A stretch of 64,000 bases of DNA from an uncultured Lachnospiraceae bacterium. Its GTDB lineage: Bacteria; Bacillota; Clostridia; Lachnospirales; Lachnospiraceae. Position numbers and translations under genes: made by a program. Positions 9,176-18,053 of this stretch are shown piece by piece. Within the stretch, counting starts at the first letter, position 1. Each line of letters opens with the position of its first letter. Location of the stretch: contig CATOJE010000004.1 of the NCBI GenBank assembly GCA_951800145.1, forward strand, positions 31,689-95,688, given 5' to 3'. Below the pieces are notes generated by a model that saw nothing but the letters and a program-made list of their open reading frames with translations, was not told the origin of the DNA and made no database searches.

Positions 9176-9222
9176 AAAAGAGGCGGCAGCCAGATGGAGA
9201 AATCATCTGACTGCCGCCTTTT
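9176..9222. terminator. Strong bidirectional terminator
   Basis: A long hairpin pairs AGGCGGCAGCCAGATG with CATCTGACTGCCGCCT, one C-A mismatch inside, flanked by A-run and T-run. It lies between the convergent lipoprotein gene and nrdG and can stop transcripts in both directions. Confidence 0.9.
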
Positions 9223-9259
9223 AATGTACACTTGGTAAAGATTCTTGAAAGAGAGTCTG

Positions 9260-9784
9260 TCAGGAGGGATCCGCAGGAAAAAGCTGAGGACAGCCTTCCT
9301 TGTGAATCTGAAGGATTCGCTGGTTTTTGCTTCCCCGGAACTGAAGGGAGATATCATATAAGGACTCCTCGAATCTGCCGTCTACCAAAATATCAATGCA
9401 GTGGAGGATCCTATCTGTCACCTCACAGCGGGCAGCTCCCTCTGGGGCCAGAAGATCCGTCTCATAGGTGTAGCCGGTATAGCACCAGATATCCTTAGCT
9501 GGATACCGCTCTTTAAATTTCTCCAGCAGAGGAAGGAGGGCCCTTTGATTCACCGGCTCTAAGGGCTCCCCCCCTAAGAGGGATAAGCCGGCGATGTAGC
9601 CGGGGGCGCAGGAATCCAGCAGGACTTGAACGGTAGCCTCTGTAAATTCTTCCCCATACTGGAAATCCCATGCAATTTCATTAAAGCAGCCCTTGCACCG
9701 ATGGGTGCAGCCAGATACAAAAAGGCTGGTCCGCACCCCAAGGCCATTGGCGATGTCATAATATTTGATATTGGCGTATTTCAT
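9260..9784 (-). CDS. nrdG: Anaerobic ribonucleotide reductase activating protein NrdG
   Basis: Radical SAM enzyme of 174 residues that generates the glycyl radical on NrdD, using S-adenosylmethionine and a [4Fe-4S] cluster. The cluster motif CTHRCKGC is at about residues 26-33, following VRTSLFVSG, and the SAM-binding stretch LSLLGGEPLEP is near residue 70. Length is typical. It lies 11 bases downstream of nrdD on the same strand, so the two form an operon. It would be oxygen-sensitive, fitting a strict anaerobe. Confidence 0.95.
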   Translation of the reverse strand: MKYANIKYYDIANGLGVRTSLFVSGCTHRCKGCFNEIAWDFQYGEEFTEATVQVLLDSCAPGYIAGLSLLGGEPLEPVNQRALLPLLEKFKERYPAKDIWCYTGYTYETDLLAPEGAARCEVTDRILHCIDILVDGRFEESLYDISLQFRGSKNQRILQIHKEGCPQLFPADPS

Positions 9785-9795
9785 GGGACGCCTCC

Positions 9796-11958
9796 TTACA
9801 GATGCATTACCCGTTCTTTGATTTCTTGAGTCCGGCCCTGATTCCAGAACTGGGTGCCGATATAGCCGCAGGTCCGCCTGGCAACATTCATTTTATCCTG
9901 GTCTGTATTGCCGCATTTGGGGCATTTCCAGATCAGTTTGTGATGCTCATCCTCCATAATCTGGATTTCCCCGTCATAGCCACAGCACTGGCAGTAGTCG
10001 CTTTTCGTATTTAACTCAGCGTACATGATGTGATCGTAAATGTGCTGCATAACCGCCAGTACAGCGTCGATGTTATTCTGCATGTTGGGAACCTCCACAT
10101 AGCTGATGGCCCCTCCGGGAGACAGCTTTTGGAACTGGGCCTCAAAGGTCAGCTTGTCAAAGGCATTGATCTCTTCCGTTACATGAATATGATAGCTGTT
10201 GGTGATATAGTTCTTATCAGTTACCCCGGGAATGATTCCAAAACGGTCCTGGAGGCACTTGGCGAACTTATAGGTGGTGGACTCCAGGGGCGTTCCGTAA
10301 AGGCTGAAGGAAATATTCGTCTCATCTGCCCAGCGGCGGCAGGTGTCATTAAGGTGGTTCATCACCTTTAAGGCAAATTCTGTTCCATCCTTGTGGGTGT
10401 GGGAGTGGCCGGTCATGAAGCGCACACACTCGCACAGTCCTGCATAGCCGAGGGATATGGTGGAGTAATTGCCGTAGAGCAGCTTATCGATGGTTTCGCC
10501 CTTCTTTAACCGGGCGAGAGCTCCATTCTGCCATAAAATAGGAGCCACGTCCGAAGGTGTTCCCTTTAACCGGTTATGGCGGCACATCAGAGCATTCCGG
10601 CACAAATCCAGACGTTCCTCCATGATCTCCCAGAACCTATCCATATCCTTTCCGGAGGAGCAGGCCACGTCCACCAGGTTCAGGGTTACCACACCCTGGT
10701 TAAACCGCCCGTAGAATTTATAATGATCAGAATCATCCTTATATACAGTCAGGAAGGAGCGGCAGCCCATACAGGGATAGCAGTTGCCGTCCTTTAACTG
10801 CTTCATGATCTTTTCGGAAATATAATCGGGAACCATCCTCTTTGCAGTACACTGGGCAGCCAGTCTGGTTAACTCCCAGTATTTTGAACCCTCGGTTACA
10901 TTATCCTCCTCTAACACATAGATCAGCTTAGGGAAGGCCGGGGTGATGAATACGCCCTGTTCATTCTTAACGCCCTGGATCCGCTGACGGAGCATTTCCT
11001 CGATGATCAGCGCCAAATCATCTCTGGTCTGCCCCTCCGGCACCTCGTTTAAGTACATAAAGACTGTGACAAAGGGCGCCTGGCCATTGGTGGTCATCAG
11101 GGTGATTACCTGATACTGGATCATCTGTACGCCCTGCTTGATCTCCCGGCGCACCCGCATCTCCGCCATCTGGGAGACCATCTGGTCGTCTGCGTCAATG
11201 TGCTGAGCTTCTAACTCCTGGCGCACCTCCCGGCGGAATTTCTCCCGGCTCACCTGGACGAAGGGGGCGATGTGGGATAAGGTGATGCTCTGGCCGCCGT
11301 ACTGGGAGCTGGCGATCTGGGCTATGGCCTGGGTGGCGATATTGCAGGCAGTAGAAAAGCTGTGGGGCCGCTCAATCATGGTTTCGCTGATGATGGTTCC
11401 ATTCTGAAGCATATCCTCTAAGTTTACCAGGCAGCAGTTATGCATATGCTGGGCAAAGTAATCTGCGTCATGGAAATGGATAATGCCCTTTTCGTGGGCT
11501 TCCACAATCTCCTGGGGCAGGAGGAAGCGCTTGGTAATGTCCTTGCTTACCTCGCCGGCCATGTAGTCCCGCTGTACACTGTTTACCACCGGGTTCTTAT
11601 TGGAATTTTCCTGGAGAACCTCTTCGTTATTACACTCTAAAAGAGAGAGGATCTGCTTGTCTGTGGAATTCGACTTGCGGATCAGTTCACGCTTGTACCG
11701 GTAGGTGATATAGTTGGTAGCCACCTTATAGGCCCTCTGCTTCATGATCTCTTCTTCTACCATATCCTGGATTTCCTCTACGCTGGGGCTGCGCTTCATG
11801 TCAATGCACAGATCCGTCACCCGGTCAACTACCTCCCGGATCTGCTGGCCGCTGAGACGATCTACCTCCTGAACCGTACAGTTCGCCTTATTAACCGCGT
11901 CCTCTATTTTAACGGAATTAAAAACCACTTCCTGGCCGCTTCTCTTGATGATATTCAT
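9796..11958 (-). CDS. nrdD: Anaerobic ribonucleoside-triphosphate reductase NrdD
   Basis: Class III ribonucleotide reductase of 720 residues making dNTPs without oxygen. The N-terminus is an ATP-cone allosteric domain (IIKRSGQEVVFNSVKIEDAV). The catalytic barrel is followed by a C-terminal zinc site (CQCCGYDGE, then CPKCGN), and the glycyl-radical site is RRTCGYIGT near the C-terminus. Size and domain order are complete. NrdG is encoded immediately downstream. Two candidate NrdR boxes upstream suggest repression by NrdR according to ATP/dATP level. Confidence 0.97.
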   Translation of the reverse strand: MNIIKRSGQEVVFNSVKIEDAVNKANCTVQEVDRLSGQQIREVVDRVTDLCIDMKRSPSVEEIQDMVEEEIMKQRAYKVATNYITYRYKRELIRKSNSTDKQILSLLECNNEEVLQENSNKNPVVNSVQRDYMAGEVSKDITKRFLLPQEIVEAHEKGIIHFHDADYFAQHMHNCCLVNLEDMLQNGTIISETMIERPHSFSTACNIATQAIAQIASSQYGGQSITLSHIAPFVQVSREKFRREVRQELEAQHIDADDQMVSQMAEMRVRREIKQGVQMIQYQVITLMTTNGQAPFVTVFMYLNEVPEGQTRDDLALIIEEMLRQRIQGVKNEQGVFITPAFPKLIYVLEEDNVTEGSKYWELTRLAAQCTAKRMVPDYISEKIMKQLKDGNCYPCMGCRSFLTVYKDDSDHYKFYGRFNQGVVTLNLVDVACSSGKDMDRFWEIMEERLDLCRNALMCRHNRLKGTPSDVAPILWQNGALARLKKGETIDKLLYGNYSTISLGYAGLCECVRFMTGHSHTHKDGTEFALKVMNHLNDTCRRWADETNISFSLYGTPLESTTYKFAKCLQDRFGIIPGVTDKNYITNSYHIHVTEEINAFDKLTFEAQFQKLSPGGAISYVEVPNMQNNIDAVLAVMQHIYDHIMYAELNTKSDYCQCCGYDGEIQIMEDEHHKLIWKCPKCGNTDQDKMNVARRTCGYIGTQFWNQGRTQEIKERVMHL

Positions 11959-11985
11959 GGATTGTCCTCCCTCTATATTATATAT

Positions 11986-12023
11986 ATGGTATATACTGTG
12001 CTTTTAGACGCTACATATAGTAT
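11986..12023 (-). promoter_or_regulatory. Candidate tandem NrdR boxes upstream of nrdD
   Basis: Read on the minus strand, 12023-12008 is ATACTATATGTAGCGT, matching 13 of 16 positions of the NrdR consensus as I recall it (acaCwAtATaTwGtgt). A weaker second copy (about 11 of 16) is at 12001-11986. Their centres are 22 bp apart, about two helical turns, a plausible geometry for NrdR. The boxes lie 28-65 bases upstream of the nrdD start. Confidence 0.55.
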
Positions 12024-12078
12024 TATAACTGAAGTTTGAAAATAAGCAAGAGGAATCTTCCTACTTTTAAAAAAACTT

Positions 12079-13923
12079 TTATCTGGAAATCCAGTCTGAA
12101 AACCAGGACCGGATTAGAGGAAAGGGGGCAGGCCCCTTCTCCAGAAGAAACTGGTGAAAGGAGCGTTCATCAAAGGTATCCCCCAGCTGCTGGATGGCCA
12201 GTACCTTCATCTGACGGATCTCCAGATAACCGGCATAGGTAATAACACTGCTGCCAGGAGAATAAATGGCACTGCGGTAAAGAGTTTCGGCAATGCCCTC
12301 CTCCTTCATGGAGTAATGCTCCGCCAGAAAGTCCTGCACATCCTCTAAACCCCATCCATAATAATTAACCTGGATGTCAATTAAAGCATGAATGGCTAAA
12401 AAGGAGGACAGGGAGAGACGGGCAAGCTGCTTTTCCTCGGGGAGCAGCCCATTATCAAAGGAGATCGCACAGCTTCTTCCATAAAGATCCCACCCCTGTT
12501 CCCATCCTGGAAAGCTGAGAAGGGAAAGGAGAGGCATGTCCGGATTGCTTTTTAAGTAGTTTTCCCGGTAATATTTACCTGGAAAACCGGTAGAAGATAA
12601 GGCATCGTACAAAAGCTCCTGGTTCTCAGCTATATGCTGGCTGATAAGCAAGCCTGCACTCCCTGATTCCTGAAGGGAGTAATCCAGGCAGGGAAGCTTC
12701 CATAAATCTTCGACGTCCGCCGGGACGGTCTCGATCTCAATGGAAGGGGTCCCGGAAAAAGGAAAGTAATGAGCAGTTTCTTCCGCCAGGAAGGAGAGGA
12801 GAAGCTCCGGACTCCTGGTTACAGCCGGCAGGTGTTCGCTACTGTCTTCAGGCAGCTGGCTTAAAAGCGTGTCCAAGGTGAGGGTGTTTTGCTTTAACTG
12901 CTCTTCAATTCCCTGCTTTAACTGGTGGATATCAGAATAGGAGGTTCCGGACGCCCGGAGAATGAACAGGCGGTAGTAATCTCTTCCATTTTTCTGTCCG
13001 CACAGTCCCTCGTAAGGCTTGGACTGTGCCGGAAGCTCCCGAATATCCTGGCTCAGCTTCTGATATGCGGGAATGACCTTCTGGGAAATGGCCTCCTGAT
13101 TTCTGGCCAGGTAAGCTTCCCGCTCCTCCTGGGTCAAATCCTCAATCCTCTCCAACCGGCGGGAGAAGGAGGAGACCAGACTGTTATGCTCCGGCGTCAG
13201 ACAATAGGGAGCACAGGCAGAGGCAGCATCCTGGAGCCACTGACTGGTGAAGGTAATGCTCACACCAGCCTCTTCCCGGCAAAGCTCCCCCAGATCCTTA
13301 AATAGCCGGGGCAGGTCAGACAAAAGCAGAAGATAATCCTCCACATCCTGGCGGCTGTTTAAGGGAATGGCATTTAAGCTCCGGGGAATCTGTACCATCA
13401 AACCGCATTCCGGGGACAGGTAATGAAGAAGGCGGAAATTCTTCATAGAAGCCATAGCCAGCTCCTTATCTGCAAAAAAGGATAAGATATCATACATATC
13501 CCGCTGATCTGGCGCTAGGAGGGCCGGATCCAGGATCCCAAGCTGAAATTTCAGGGATTTTATTATCTCCAGGCGCTGATTCCATCCTGTTTCCGTCAGA
13601 TCCTGAAAGGCGGGATAAAAGGGCGAGGGCTGGATGGGCTCCTCATAGGGCGAGGTAAGCCAGGCCACATAATCCAGAGAGGACAGGTCCTCATATAATT
13701 CCTGGGTTAGCTGATGAAGCTCCGCAGATATTTCCGCAGACCAGGATGGGCCGGAGCTCTCTGGACGGCTTGTCTCCTGTGAGCAGGAGCCCTTAATCGC
13801 TTCTCCTCCCGGACGGCTGCAGCCCTGACAGCACAGAAGCATGCATGCAGCCAGCAAAAGGGACAGAGATGGGTGATAGCTTCGGGCAGGTGGATACATC
13901 ATCAGACAGCCTCCATGGATCAT
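12079..13923 (-). CDS. DUF885-family lipoprotein with degenerate metal site
   Basis: Exported protein of 614 residues, the usual DUF885 length. A short basic/hydrophobic N-terminus with Cys-rich candidates (LLAAC, CCQGC) suggests a lipoprotein. DUF885 proteins resemble metallopeptidases with an HExxPGH motif. Here the aligned segment after LLYDAL reads S444-T445-G-F-P-G-K450, so both His and the Glu are replaced, and the later Glu ligand in EGW is Gln476 in EQGW. The C-terminal half still has the family pattern (GYLEIRQMKVLAIQQLGDTFD). It is probably catalytically inactive or has a new role. The gene has its own promoter region divergent from the metG leader. Confidence 0.75.
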   Translation of the reverse strand: MIHGGCLMMYPPARSYHPSLSLLLAACMLLCCQGCSRPGGEAIKGSCSQETSRPESSGPSWSAEISAELHQLTQELYEDLSSLDYVAWLTSPYEEPIQPSPFYPAFQDLTETGWNQRLEIIKSLKFQLGILDPALLAPDQRDMYDILSFFADKELAMASMKNFRLLHYLSPECGLMVQIPRSLNAIPLNSRQDVEDYLLLLSDLPRLFKDLGELCREEAGVSITFTSQWLQDAASACAPYCLTPEHNSLVSSFSRRLERIEDLTQEEREAYLARNQEAISQKVIPAYQKLSQDIRELPAQSKPYEGLCGQKNGRDYYRLFILRASGTSYSDIHQLKQGIEEQLKQNTLTLDTLLSQLPEDSSEHLPAVTRSPELLLSFLAEETAHYFPFSGTPSIEIETVPADVEDLWKLPCLDYSLQESGSAGLLISQHIAENQELLYDALSSTGFPGKYYRENYLKSNPDMPLLSLLSFPGWEQGWDLYGRSCAISFDNGLLPEEKQLARLSLSSFLAIHALIDIQVNYYGWGLEDVQDFLAEHYSMKEEGIAETLYRSAIYSPGSSVITYAGYLEIRQMKVLAIQQLGDTFDERSFHQFLLEKGPAPFPLIRSWFSDWISR

Positions 13924-14007
13924 TGATAAAAGCGAAAAAGTACTGCTATTATATATTATATTCCCGAAGATTACAAGATATCCAAGAGTAAATCATGGAT
14001 TCTGCCC

Positions 14008-14036
14008 TTGACAAATGGAAGAGAAATCGGTACACT
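14008..14036 (+). promoter_or_regulatory. Promoter of the metG T-box leader
   Basis: TTGACA (14008-14013) and TACACT (14031-14036) are spaced by 17 bases. Transcription would begin near 14043, just upstream of the T-box stem I. Confidence 0.75.
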
Positions 14037-14074
14037 AGGAAGCATAAATTATGATAATAAAATAGTTTAAGGGC

Positions 14075-14332
14075 AGGGAAAAGAAGAGTAACCGGAGGAA
14101 GCATCTACAGAGAGTCCCTCTACGGCTGAAAGGGGATGATGGCCGATACCGGCGAACATGGTCTTGGAGCTTCGGAGCTGAGCGGATGGTTAGGCTTCGA
14201 CGGGTTCACCCGTTATCGTGAAGGGCTGTCCCAGTGCAGCCTGCAGAGGCTTCTGCCGCGAGGCAGGGGTGAATTAAAGTGGTACCACGGGGTGATCTCG
14301 TCTTTAAGCGATTAAAGATGGGATTTTTTTTA
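14075..14332 (+). ncRNA. T-box riboswitch, methionine-type, upstream of metG
   Basis: The leader carries the conserved T-box sequence AAAGTGGTACCACGG (14276-14290), whose TGG-containing bulge pairs with the free end of uncharged tRNA. The specifier region reads GCGAACATGGTC, giving codon ATG at 14158-14160, which fits tRNA-Met and the downstream gene. A terminator follows (about 14293-14332: TCTTTAA paired with TTAAAGA, then eight T's). Uncharged tRNA-Met should stabilise the antiterminator and let metG be transcribed. The rest of 13924-14354 holds the divergent promoter region of the DUF885 gene. Confidence 0.9.
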
Positions 14333-14354
14333 ATGAAAGAAAGGAAGATGAGAG

Positions 14355-16361
14355 ATGTGTAAGAACTGTAGCAAGCCATATTATATCACAACAGCTATTG
14401 CCTATACCTCCGGAAAGCCCCACATCGGGAATACTTATGAGATCGTCCTGGCAGACAGCATAGCCCGGTTCAAAAGAGAGCAGGGGTATGAGGTGCGCTT
14501 TCAGACCGGGACAGATGAACATGGGCAGAAAATCGAGTTAAAGGCGGAGGCGGCCGGAGTGACCCCGAAGAATTTTGTAGACGGTGTAGCCGGTGAGATT
14601 CAGAGGATTTGGGATTTGATGAACACCTCCTATGATAAATTTATCCGCACCACAGATGAGGATCATGAGCTTCAGGTGCAGAAGATATTTAAAAAGCTAT
14701 ATGATCAGGGAGATATTTATAAGGGATATTATGAGGGACTTTATTGTACCCCCTGTGAGTCCTTTTTTACAGAATCCCAGCTGGTGGACGGCAAGTGCCC
14801 TGACTGCGGGGGATCTGTGGTTTCTGCAAAGGAGGAGGCTTACTTTTTCCGGATGAGCAAATACGCCCAGAGGCTGATTGACCATATTAATGAGCACCCT
14901 GAATTTATCCAGCCGGTTTCCCGGAAGAACGAGATGATGAATAATTTCCTTCTTCCAGGGCTGCAGGACTTGTGCGTGTCCCGCACCTCCTTTACCTGGG
15001 GGATCCCTGTGTCCTTTGATCCTAAGCATGTAACGTATGTGTGGCTGGATGCCCTGACTAACTACATCACTGGCCTTGGCTATGACTGCGACGGGAACCA
15101 TGGGGAGCTGTTTCAGAAATACTGGCCGGCGGATCTTCATCTGATTGGAAAGGATATTATCCGTTTCCATACGATTTATTGGCCTATCTTCCTGATGGCT
15201 CTGGATATTCCCCTGCCCAAGCAGGTATTCGGCCATCCATGGCTGCTCCAGGGGGAGGGGAAGATGAGCAAATCCAAAGGCAATGTGCTGTATGCTGATG
15301 ATCTGGTCCAGGTGTTTGGAGTAGATGCGGTGCGGTATTTTGTTCTCCATGAAATGCCCTTTGACAATGACGGCGTGATTTCCTGGGAGCTGATGGTAGA
15401 GCGGATGAATTCGGATCTGGCTAATATTTTAGGAAATCTGGTAAACCGGACCATCTCCATGAGTAATAAATATTTTGGCGGAGTGGTGGAGAACAAAAGC
15501 TGCGGGGATGAGGCAGAATCAGCCATTGATCAGGATCTGAAGAATACAGTTCTGGCTGCGGTGAAGAAGACAGAGGAAAGGATGGATCAGCTCCGGGTGG
15601 CAGACGCTATCACAGCTATTTTTGAAATCTTCCGCAGAAGCAATAAATACATTGATGAAACCATGCCCTGGGCTTTGGCAAAGGATGAGGCAAAACGGGA
15701 TCGTCTGGCAACGGTGCTTTATAACCTGGCAGAAGCCATTACGATTGGAGCATCCTTATTAGAATCCTTTATGCCGGACACCTCCAGACGGATCCTGAGC
15801 CAGTTAAATGTGCCGAAGCGGGCTCTGGCAGATATGAACCAGTTCGGCAGCTACCCCTCTGGCAATCAGGTGACTCTTAAGCCGGAAATCTTATTTGCGC
15901 GCCTTGACTTAAAGGAGGTTCTGGAAAGGGCGGAGGAAATCCAGCAGGCCCAGAAGGCAGGCGCAGGGGAAGCAGCCTCTCCTGCAGAGGAAGAGACGGA
16001 AGACCAGAAGACGGGAATCGATCTGGATCCAAAGCCGGAGATTACCTATGATGATTTTGCCAAGCTCCAATTTCAGGTAGGAGAAATCATCGCCTGTGAA
16101 GCGGTGAAGAAATCGAAAAAGCTGCTTTGCTCCCAGGTAAGGGTTGGGAGCCAGGTCCGCCAGATTGTCAGCGGTATTAAGGCATTTTACACCCCGGAGG
16201 AGATGGTGGGGAAAAAGGTTATGGTGGTGACCAACTTAAAGCCGGCTACACTGGCCGGAGTGCTTTCAGAGGGAATGCTTCTCTGCGCAGAGGATAAGGA
16301 TGGGAATCTGGCGCTGATGAAGCCGGAAAAGGATATGCCCGCCGGAGCAGAGATTTGCTGA
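14355..16361 (+). CDS. metG: Methionyl-tRNA synthetase
   Basis: Class I aminoacyl-tRNA synthetase of 668 residues charging tRNA-Met. It shows the HIGH-type motif KPHIGNTYE near residue 25, a zinc knuckle with CTPCE and CPDCG (about 130-155), and KMSKSKGN near residue 305. The last ~110 residues form the EMAP/Trbp111-like tRNA-binding domain (FQVGEIIACEAVKKSKKLL), linked by an acidic, Ala-rich spacer. This domain layout is typical of Firmicutes. Expression is controlled by the T-box leader immediately upstream. Confidence 0.97.
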   Translation: MCKNCSKPYYITTAIAYTSGKPHIGNTYEIVLADSIARFKREQGYEVRFQTGTDEHGQKIELKAEAAGVTPKNFVDGVAGEIQRIWDLMNTSYDKFIRTTDEDHELQVQKIFKKLYDQGDIYKGYYEGLYCTPCESFFTESQLVDGKCPDCGGSVVSAKEEAYFFRMSKYAQRLIDHINEHPEFIQPVSRKNEMMNNFLLPGLQDLCVSRTSFTWGIPVSFDPKHVTYVWLDALTNYITGLGYDCDGNHGELFQKYWPADLHLIGKDIIRFHTIYWPIFLMALDIPLPKQVFGHPWLLQGEGKMSKSKGNVLYADDLVQVFGVDAVRYFVLHEMPFDNDGVISWELMVERMNSDLANILGNLVNRTISMSNKYFGGVVENKSCGDEAESAIDQDLKNTVLAAVKKTEERMDQLRVADAITAIFEIFRRSNKYIDETMPWALAKDEAKRDRLATVLYNLAEAITIGASLLESFMPDTSRRILSQLNVPKRALADMNQFGSYPSGNQVTLKPEILFARLDLKEVLERAEEIQQAQKAGAGEAASPAEEETEDQKTGIDLDPKPEITYDDFAKLQFQVGEIIACEAVKKSKKLLCSQVRVGSQVRQIVSGIKAFYTPEEMVGKKVMVVTNLKPATLAGVLSEGMLLCAEDKDGNLALMKPEKDMPAGAEIC

Positions 16362-17062
16362 GATCTGGATTTTCCCAGGCTGCGCTGAAGCTTTGGGCCG
16401 CGGGGTTTATGGTGATTGATCATATAGGGGCTGTTTTAATCGAAGGAGGGCTGTTAAAAACCGGGGGTGAGCCATTTTTAAGGCAGCCCCTGTGGCAGCT
16501 GAATTTAATTTTGAGGAGTGTGGGACGCCTGGCCTTTCCTATCTTTGCTTTTTGCCTGGTAGAAGGCTTTTGCCATACCCACCATCGGAAGGCTTACAGC
16601 CTGCGGCTGCTGCTTTTTGCCCTTCTGTCAGAGGTGATCTTTGATCTGGCGGTTTTTGATACCTGGTATTATCCCCAGTATCAAAATATTTACCTTACGC
16701 TGCTCCTTGCCTATATGACGATGTGGGGGATGGAGCGGTTTCGGGAGACAAATTGGCTTTCTATTGTGATTGCGTCAGCAGGCTGCGCTGCCGCGTATTT
16801 CCTGAGAGCAGATTACGGCCCTTACGGCGTGCTGCTGATACTTTTGCTGTACCGGCTTCGCGGGCGCCGGCTCAGGCTGTGGGCAGGGGCCGCCTTTGCC
16901 ATGGTGGAAAGTCTGTATGCAGGGCTGGCATTTATCCTTTTAGCCTTTTACAATAAGGAGAGGGGCTGCTGGCCAGGGAAGTATTTCTTTTATCTGTTTT
17001 ATCCGGCGCACCTGCTCTGCCTGTACTGGATCCGGGTTTTGGTGATATCGCCGGTTCCGTAA
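16355..17062 (+). CDS. TraX-family membrane protein
   Basis: Polytopic membrane protein of 235 residues. The N-terminal FMVIDHIGAVL and the SVGRLAFPIFAFCLVEGFCHT motif are typical of the TraX family, named for acetylation of F-pilin; the chromosomal homologues have no settled role and may be membrane acyltransferases. About six to seven hydrophobic spans are visible. I use the TTG at 16355, overlapping metG by 7 bases with GGAGCAG upstream; the internal ATG at 16408 would cut into the conserved first helix. It is likely co-transcribed with metG and tatD. Confidence 0.8.
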   Translation: MLRSGFSQAALKLWAAGFMVIDHIGAVLIEGGLLKTGGEPFLRQPLWQLNLILRSVGRLAFPIFAFCLVEGFCHTHHRKAYSLRLLLFALLSEVIFDLAVFDTWYYPQYQNIYLTLLLAYMTMWGMERFRETNWLSIVIASAGCAAAYFLRADYGPYGVLLILLLYRLRGRRLRLWAGAAFAMVESLYAGLAFILLAFYNKERGCWPGKYFFYLFYPAHLLCLYWIRVLVISPVP

Positions 17063-17083
17063 GCGAAGGAGGCGCAGGGCAAA

Positions 17084-17851
17084 ATGATATTTGATACCCA
17101 TGCACATTATGATAATCCGGCATTCGACGATGACCGCAAGGAGCTGCTGGAAAAGCTGCCCGGGGAAGGGATCGGGGCAGTGGTGAATGTAGGGGCCGAT
17201 CGAAGCAGCACCACCCGGACGCTGGAGCTGGCAGAGAAGTATCCCTATATTTACGGGGCAGTGGGAGTACATCCCAGCGAAAGCGGAGGGCTGTCTGAGG
17301 AGGATATCCTGTGGCTTGGCACACAGGCCAGGGGGGAAAAGGTGGTTGCTGTAGGCGAGATTGGACTGGACTACTACTGGGAAGGCGTGGATCACCAGAT
17401 ACAGAAGAAGTGGTTTAGCTGCCAGCTGGAGCTGGCAAGGGAGGCGGGGCTTCCGGTGATCATTCACAGCCGCGACGCGGCAAAGGATACGTTGGATCTG
17501 ATGAAGGCGTCAAGGGCCGGAGAGATCGGCGGGGTGATTCACTGCTTTTCCTACAGCAGGGAGATGGCCAGGGAATATTTGAATATGGGATTTTACTTAG
17601 GGATAGGCGGCGTGATTACCTTCCAGAATGGGAAACGCTTAAAGGAGGTAGCTGCCTATGCGCCCATGGATATGCTGGTGCTGGAGACCGACTGTCCCTA
17701 TCTGGCGCCGGCGCCAAACCGGGGAAGGAGGAATTCGTCCCTTTATCTTCCTCTGGTGGCGGAGGCGCTGGCTGCTATAAAGGGGATATCCCGGGAGGAG
17801 GCAGAGGATAGGACCTGGGAAAATGCCAGAAGGCTGTACCGCTTATTGTAA
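17084..17851 (+). CDS. tatD: TatD-family metal-dependent DNase
   Basis: TIM-barrel amidohydrolase-type nuclease of 255 residues. The metal site motif DTHAHYD is at residues 3-9, with GEIGLDYYW, IIHSRDA, HCFSY and ETDCPYL supplying the other ligands in the expected order. TatD enzymes degrade DNA in a metal-dependent way and may act in DNA repair. Length is standard. It lies between the TraX-like gene and rsmA; tatD close to rsmA is a common order in Firmicutes, often with rnmV between them, which is absent here. Confidence 0.93.
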   Translation: MIFDTHAHYDNPAFDDDRKELLEKLPGEGIGAVVNVGADRSSTTRTLELAEKYPYIYGAVGVHPSESGGLSEEDILWLGTQARGEKVVAVGEIGLDYYWEGVDHQIQKKWFSCQLELAREAGLPVIIHSRDAAKDTLDLMKASRAGEIGGVIHCFSYSREMAREYLNMGFYLGIGGVITFQNGKRLKEVAAYAPMDMLVLETDCPYLAPAPNRGRRNSSLYLPLVAEALAAIKGISREEAEDRTWENARRLYRLL

Positions 17852-18008
17852 ACCTTCATGCGCCCGGCAGCGGACGGCATCACCACAAAGAAAAGTCAGG
17901 CGGGCGCACTTGGCATCCCTGAATGCATGCCGCCTATCCGGCGGCGGACTTTCATGGGAAACCTTCATGCGCCTGGCAGCAGACTTTCATAGGAAACCCC
18001 CATGCCGC
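17850..18008. repeat. Imperfect direct repeats between tatD and rsmA
   Basis: A 26-base unit at 17850-17875 (AAACCTTCATGCGCC then GGCAGCGGAC) recurs at 17959-17984 with three changes. A second, overlapping pair (GCGGACTTTCATGGGAAACC at 17944 and GCAGACTTTCATAGGAAACC at 17979) repeats with a 35-base period. No convincing gene fills the interval. The repeats look like a decayed short tandem array. Confidence 0.6.
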
Positions 18009-18053
18009 TTTCTCGGCACCACCATGAATGAGTAAGGAAGGAAAAGGAAAAAC

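Noticed and set aside
14697..15350. Open frame of 217 codons on the minus strand inside metG
   Set aside because: Fully antisense to a certain gene; no family features or promoter.
17850..18008. CRISPR array from the spaced repeats
   Set aside because: Only two imperfect copies, irregular spacing and no cas genes anywhere in the window.
17823..18035. Short plus-strand frame of 70 codons between tatD and rsmA
   Set aside because: Overlaps the tatD end, has no ribosome binding site and runs through imperfect repeats.
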